Origin: Capsicum annuum
Taxonomy: Eukaryota > Streptophyta > Magnoliopsida > Solanales > Solanaceae
NCBI RefSeq assembly: GCF_002878395.1
Contig: NW_025850849.1
Location: 19,094 to 83,093, forward strand
Direction: 5' to 3'
DNA length: 64,000 nt
Shown: positions 58,870 through 64,000 of the stretch, in pieces
How positions within the stretch are numbered: the stretch's first letter is position 1
How the letters are laid out: every line of letters begins with the position of its first letter
Position numbers and translations under genes: made by a program
Notes under the pieces: model-generated
Databases searched by the model: none
What the model was told of the DNA's origin: nothing
What the model saw: the letters and a program-made list of their open reading frames with translations, nothing else

Positions 58870-60304
58870 CCTCAATATCATATTTCTTTGATTAGGACAC
58901 TCACTAGCCTTGTGTCCCCATCCATGGAATTTGAAGCGTTGGAATTCCTTGACATTGGAAGAGATATTTGATTTGCCCTAAAACCGTGGAGGAGGTGGTT
59001 GAGCACTCTTGCTCACTACTGGAGAGGTCTTTACTGGTTGTTGCTTAAATTTGTTCCACCCCGAAGATGATGGAACCACTTCTTTCCCCTTGGTCCAACT
59101 CGAGGACCCTTGGTAGGATTTAGTTTTGTTTTCCAACCTTTCCTTGTTCTCTCGTTCAAACTCTAAAGCTGCTTGAAAGATCCCTTTAATAGTTTCAAAC
59201 TTATGAAGTGTCATGTGAGTGGAGATTTCCTTGTTTAGGCCAACCTTGAAATGGATGATGTCGTTGCTCACTTTCTCTCCTCTATGATCAAGTTTTAGGA
59301 TAAGTTGTTGAAACTCGTCATAGTAGGCTTCCACACTTTTGTTTCCTTGCTTCAAGTTGTACAATGTTGCAAGGAGTTCATGTTGATAGCTTTCGAAAAG
59401 GTACTTTTGCCTTATAAGATACCTTAACCGAAACCAAGGAGGGGGTAGCCCCTCAATTAATACGTTTCCAAAATGTTTGACATACTTCCACCACATGGTA
59501 GCATATCCCTCAAAATAATCAATGGAGTAGCATATCTTCTTCTCTTCTGTGAGATCATTCACTTGAAAAAATCTCTCGCATGCGGATTCCCATGTGAGAA
59601 ACTCTTCGGGATCACTTTCTCCCTTAAATATTGGAAGCCCCATTTTTATGGTGTTGAGGCCAACATCCTTTTCCCGAACACCTTGGCTTCCTCTACCTTC
59701 AAGGCCCTAGTTCTCTCTAGGTTCTACCCTTCTACCTTTCATCCTATCTTCTATCAAATAAGGATCATCATACATTCCATACCCTCCTCTTTGGTTCTCC
59801 CTCATAAATCCCTCTTTTTGCATTGGTGGGTTTTGGATATTTGGAATTTGGTATAGCGGATTTTCATTTAGTGGTGGAGGTCATTGGATTGGCTGATTTT
59901 GGTTTGGAGGATTTGGATTTAAGGGTGGCATTTGGGTTCCAAATAAATCATGTGATACTTGGTGATGTGGAGAATGGCTAGGTCCTTCAATGCCTCGGCC
60001 TTGTGAATAATAGTTGGCTGAGGTATGGCATTTGGTGGGTATGTTCTTTGGTGTGTGGCTTTAGGGGTAATGGTTGGGGATGTATTTTGGGGAGTTGAGG
60101 GTTGAGAAATCCGTTGATTTTCTACCTTTCCATTTGGACACTAATAGAGGCCACTTCCACTCCCAACTTTTCAACCGTAGCATTTACTCTAGCCACGTCC
60201 TGACACAAGGACTCAAGACTAGCTACAAGGGCATTCATAACATTATGATCCACGGTTTGTAAATTGGAAGTTTCAGGTTCCATGTGTGGTGGTTCCATTT
60301 GCAA
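58870..60304 (-). pseudogene. Element H gag
   Basis: A possible start is the ATG at 60304 (MQMEPPHMEPET), followed by a short coiled-coil-like region. The capsid domain is in 59643-58978 (221 codons): LPIFKGESDPEEFLTWESAC, YATMWWKYVK, QKYLFESYQHELLATLYNLK, SVEAYYDEFQQLIL. The zinc knuckle at 58897-58938 keeps His and the last Cys (GWGHKASEC) but has Arg and Phe in place of the first two Cys. The region 59650-60110 is broken by several stops. Confidence 0.85.
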
Positions 60305-61587
60305 ATGTACCTACAAAATGAGAAAACGTTAGCTGAAAATACTCTCACACACTCTTTTCACTTGGCTCACCCACTTGGCCCTTCAAGTGTTGTAAGCCAG
60401 CTATCAATCCTTGAGTGCTTAGGAATGAGTCTACTCTTGAGTTAGAATGGATTTCGGTTTTGAAGACTCAAAGAAATTTCGTATGCACTTGAACCAAGAA
60501 CAACTATGAATTGTAAACGAGCAAAGCACCACAAAGAACGTTGACACGAAAGACATACTCGAAAACTAGTTCACAACTTAGTAGATTGTTACTTAGTTGT
60601 CAACTAGTGTAGGAGAAAAATAGAAAGAAACTAATAGATACAAGAAAAAAAACTTAGAAGGTCCTATGACTTGAGTTTTGTTGTTGATGTGGCCCACACT
60701 TTTTTTTGATTGGTGTTGTTGTTTTTGCTTGAAAGTTGATGTTTTTCAACATAGGTTGTTAAATCTAGTTGTTTTGGTGATGATTTTTGATTTTGGAATG
60801 AGAAAACAGGACTTTGAACTCTCTTCCCAAAGGTAAAAAAGGTGTACATCATCTTTTCACCGACTTGCACTAAAATGGCAAAACACCTTTTTGCCTTGTC
60901 TTTTCCCTTTCCTCTTTTGGCCTTTCTTGAAAGATGTTTTGACACTCTTTTGGTAGGCAAGATTTTGGTAGGTCTTTGTTTATTTGCCACTTTAGTGTTG
61001 TTTTGAAAGTAGTCCCAATACAACATAATACCTTACCTCTCTCTTCCCTTTTTCAAATTAAACAAGGCCTTTTGTTGAATATTACTCAAGAATAACATGA
61101 ACAACAACAAGAATACTTTGAACAATAACAATATCTAAACCGTCTAACCTTTCAACAACAACTTAACAAAGCTCAAATCTTGGACTTTAGACTCAAGTGT
61201 GATAGTAAAACAACAAGATAACATACGAAACTACTAATACAACCAAAATAACACCTAATCTAGACACAAATTCGGCCAAACAATAACAACACTTTGGCCA
61301 AGACACCCAACCCATAGAATAAGTTCTTTTTGTAAGATTTTCAACCTTGTACACCTCTTCTAATGTTATAAAAAAAATATCTAACACTATCATACATAAA
61401 ACACACAAAAATCACAAGAAAACTAGGCACAAATCTCGTCCAAAACAACAACAAGACACAATTTTGGCCAAGACAACAAGAATGGACAGATTTGCTTCTT
61501 TTTGGAATTTTCAGCTTTTCAACACCTCTTTTTTTTTTCCGACTTAGAGAGCCCAAGCTTGGTAGTGTAGGAACACAAACAGCTTTA
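60305..61587 (-). other. Element H leader
   Basis: Leader of ~1.3 kb between primer site and gag. It is A/T-rich with low-complexity (AAC)n-type runs on the plus strand near 61080-61150 and 61430-61480. An open frame of 120 codons at 61026-60664 has no recognisable domain and I do not call it a gene. Confidence 0.6.
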
Positions 61588-61611
61588 GCTATAATACCAA
61601 ATGATACCAAA
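61588..61611 (-). other. Primer binding site region of element H
   Basis: The minus strand has the LTR end TTTGGTATCA, a second TTTGGTATCA outside the LTR, then TTTGGTATTATAGC. The last contains a tRNA-iMet-like site with two mismatches; the middle copy may also serve. Confidence 0.65.
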
Positions 61612-62276
61612 TGATACCAAATAGTATCTACAAGAGCACAAAACAGTCCACAAACTCACAAAAACAGTCCACACGTACAAGACATCAAACGGAAACAACA
61701 AACACACAAACTTGAAAGACAAGGAGATAGATAACTTGACATAAAGAGAATATAAAATGTAGCAACTAAAGAGTTTATCAAACTCTAAAAACTCTACAAA
61801 TCACATTAACAAGAACCAAGTTCTTACGAGAACACAAGAGGAACTCGGTTCACTCATGCACTCTCGTTTCTAGCCGTCTCACAATACAAGTTGAATCTTT
61901 CACTTGTGAAGCTTAAAATATTTGGTGGTCTACTCTCTTCTTGAGAGGAAATATGGTGTTCAATGTTACAAAGTGATTTTAAAATGATATAACTAAGGAA
62001 CAAATCTAAAGAAATACCTTAAATAGTCTTTACAAAGGGATAGCAAAAGGACCTCTTTGCCCTTAATGAAGGGGTGGCAGGTGTGAACTGTTTGGGGCAG
62101 ACTTGGGGTATATTTTGAGAATCTAAGGTCAGCCCCCACATGTAAATACGTATACTCCCTTGGGTGAGTTTGAAACAAGCTCAACCACGTCCATCTTCAT
62201 AAACACACCTTGAAGTCTTTGTAGTTCATGAGCTTGACTTCTAGTAAATGGTCGCAAGCTCGTGACCCCCGTATCA
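61612..62276 (-). repeat. Element H 5' LTR
   Basis: 665 bp from TGATACCAAATAG to CCCGTATCA, similar along its whole length to 54589-55253 (roughly nine of ten bases by eye). Confidence 0.93.
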
Positions 62277-63930
62277 ATGGAGTTTTCATAAAAATACGTG
62301 GGCATGGTGAAATTGTTTTAATGCTGAATAAATATTTAGAAATCATGAATTTACAAAGGGGTTTGGATTTACAATTACAATTATGCATTATGAAACCTTA
62401 TTAATAATAAAGTCTTGATCATGAGGCCTCCCCCCCCTTAAATTTGATTTTGTTCATTTATATTCATTTGTCGGTTAAATGTTTGAAACTTGATTTGAGA
62501 GAACGGAGATTTATACCCCCTCTCTCATTATGAATTATTCGATTGCATATTGAGAAGCATGACATAAATGTCTTTACTATTATTTGTTGACTTGGTTTTG
62601 ATGATGACTTAAAGAGAGGGTGCCTTTCTAAATTGCATAAATGAAAGTAATGATTTTGAAGAGAAGTGAATAATTTGTTACAAGATACGTGACCACATGT
62701 GTTTGTGAATTGAATTGAGGTTCCTTGACTCTGTTTTCATGAATTTCACTATACATATCCTCTTATACTGTTTGGCTAGTTTTGTGGTTTGAAAATAATA
62801 ATTTGAAAGAGAAGACTATAACATGATATTTTATGGCTTAGAAATATGACTTGCAAGTTTTGGTATGAAAATACCAATACAAATAATGCCATGGTAACAC
62901 AGAAGAGAATAGAATACAGATCTTCATTTAGATTTCCAGATTTTGAATTCAGAAAGATACATGTTTATAAAAGGTTAAAAATGGGCTTAAAGAGAATTAT
63001 ATGGTTACCCAAAGAAAGTACGAGTTGAAAGACTCAATGCTAGAAACCGTGATTTGCCAACACAGGGTTATGGTACCATGCTATGTGGTTTTGTGTACCT
63101 TGATTTATGTCATCCCTCTTTGGGACTATGGTTAGGAGCCATACTTTATGGTCTTGTGCACTACCATGACATATTGATTTGATTAGGGGATCATGGAACC
63201 ATACTGTGTGGTCTTGCATGTACCCTATACTGATACTTCAATCCTTGTGGCAAACATAGATTGGAGGCTTTTCTATCGAGTCAAGGGCGGATTCCATATA
63301 GCCATTGGAATTATAGATTGTAGGGTGTACTATCTAGCTCAGAAGTAACATAAAGAGTGGTTTATGATTTCAAAGAAATGTTTCAAGGTCTTTAAAGTGT
63401 GCCCATGTGTTTTCATATATTATGTGTAAAATGTTTAATAAATTACTCTCACTTATGTTATATATAAATACATTATTTTGGATTGCTCTGCATACTAGTA
63501 CATTTGTATCGACCCCTTATATTTCAGGGTCTGAGGCTCAGTCCAGAGGCCCCGCTAAGCCGTAGATTCATCACACAGAAGTGTGCAGCTGATGAGCCTT
63601 CTTTATTTCAGAAGGCCTATTTTCAGAACATTGTTATTTCATTTTGGTTTTAGGTCCAACTGGGGGCATTATCTCAGTTTCAGACAAGTTGTTAATTTCT
63701 AATGTATTAGAGATTTTGCAGACTGATGTAGATGCCCTCTAAATGTGTATGGATTCCTTTCCATACTATTAGATTGAACTCAAAACATGACCATGATTTA
63801 GTTTATTTACTTTCCATATTTTCCTTGTTGTATATGAATGATGTTCATGATTGCCAGATAGAAAGGGGCGCTCAAGCCTTCATGGTTTGGGATGATCGCC
63901 ACAGCTAGGGCCCCATCTCGGTTCGTGACA
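62277..63930 (+). repeat. Element G 5' LTR, second segment
   Basis: Resumes after H with GTTTTCATAAAAATACGTGG and ends CTCGGTTCGTGACA. Near its end it has the GGCCTTCATGGTTTGGGATG-like text typical of LTR ends of D and E. The open frames in it are chance. Confidence 0.82.
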
Positions 63931-63934
63931 AACT

Positions 63935-63946
63935 TGGTATCAGATC
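63935..63946 (+). other. Primer binding site of element G
   Basis: TGGTATCAGATC, one mismatch from the usual tRNA-iMet site. Confidence 0.88.
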
Positions 63947-64000
63947 ATGGTTTATGGTCCTAGGGTGTCTGTGAAATTGCATCAGGTAGAGTCTTATTTA
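63947..64000 (+). other. Element G leader, cut by the window end
   Basis: CCTAGGGTGTCTGTGAAATT and GTAGAGTCTTATTTA match the leader pattern of B and E. Confidence 0.75.

Larger units (their letters stand above)
54589..62276 (-). mobile_element. Element H: Ty3/gypsy retrotransposon (CRM-like) nested in G
   Basis: A minus-strand element of 7688 bp with two LTRs of exactly 665 bp. From right to left: 5' LTR, primer site, long leader, gag, protease, RT, RNase H, integrase, polypurine tract, 3' LTR. LTR ends read TGATAC and GTATCA. The pol frame continues into the 3' LTR, a trait of plant CRM (centromeric) chromoviruses, and the protease and integrase text also fits CRM; the lineage call is inference. 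All three catalytic domains have lost key residues. The flanking bases GTGGG and ATGGA match at only three of five positions. Confidence 0.9.
53798..64000 (+). mobile_element. Element G: LTR retrotransposon, 5' end only, interrupted by H
   Basis: A plus-strand LTR starts TGTAATACC at 53798 and ends GTTCGTGACA at 63930, followed by a primer site and 54 bases of leader before the window ends. Without H the LTR is about 2.45 kb. Its LTR end and leader resemble those of D and E. Whether it codes for gag-pol cannot be seen from here. Confidence 0.85.

Noticed and set aside
60664..61026. 120-codon lysine-rich open frame in the leader of H
   Set aside because: No domain, low-complexity composition, located in the untranslated leader; most likely chance.
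1..64000. tRNA, rRNA, CRISPR or bacterial-type operons
   Set aside because: Nothing resembling these was seen. TGGTATCAGAGC sites are retrotransposon primer sites, not tRNA genes, and the repeats do not form spacer arrays.

Overview
This 64 kb window looks like repeat-rich nuclear DNA of a large plant genome, most likely a eudicot (a Solanaceae-type genome is my guess from the style of the LTRs, not something the sequence proves). I found no intact host gene, tRNA, rRNA or CRISPR array. Almost everything is LTR retrotransposon DNA of the Ty3/gypsy superfamily, with two LINE (L1-type) remnants and a cluster of inverted and tandem repeats. All coding parts are broken by stops and frameshifts. 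Two runs of exactly 100 N are assembly gaps.

Layout. 1-927: remnant of a plus-strand LTR. 1262-20007: element A, minus strand, Tekay/Del-like with decayed gag-pol and 2.6 kb LTRs; 5-bp duplication GATTT on both sides. Its 5' LTR is split by element B (10163-18936, plus strand), whose 3.8 kb internal region shows no gag or pol. 20560-20890: LINE 3' end. 21424-26425: element C, minus strand, small Reina-like chromovirus with short LTRs. 26585-26821 plus 36098-36440: one LINE reverse transcriptase, split by element D (26822-36097, minus strand, Tekay-like with a chromodomain). 36918-51747: element E, plus strand, without coding capacity, flanked by a perfect AGTAA duplication. Its 5' LTR is interrupted by inverted sequence of the same family (complex F, 37323-45412), which makes a very large imperfect palindrome. 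51753-53797: repeat cluster with a fold-back structure. 53798 to the window end: 5' LTR and leader of element G, split by element H (54589-62276, minus strand, CRM-like), whose pol frame runs into its own LTR.

How the parts relate. A and D are decayed relatives of autonomous elements. B, E/F and possibly G have similar tRNA-iMet primer sites, a similar leader after that site and similar polypurine tracts, but B and E lack gag and pol. The natural reading is that B and E/F are non-autonomous (LARD-like) elements moved in trans by Tekay-type elements. Insertion order is fixed by nesting: A before B, LINE before D, E before F, G before H.

The points most worth a second look are the extra internal polypurine tracts in B, E and F, the stacked 3' junction of B, the E/F palindrome, the loss of catalytic residues in all three enzymes of H, the LTR ends of C and H that copy their own primer sites, and the fold-back cluster at 52888-53701. 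All alignments were made by eye; lineage names are inferences from motif style.
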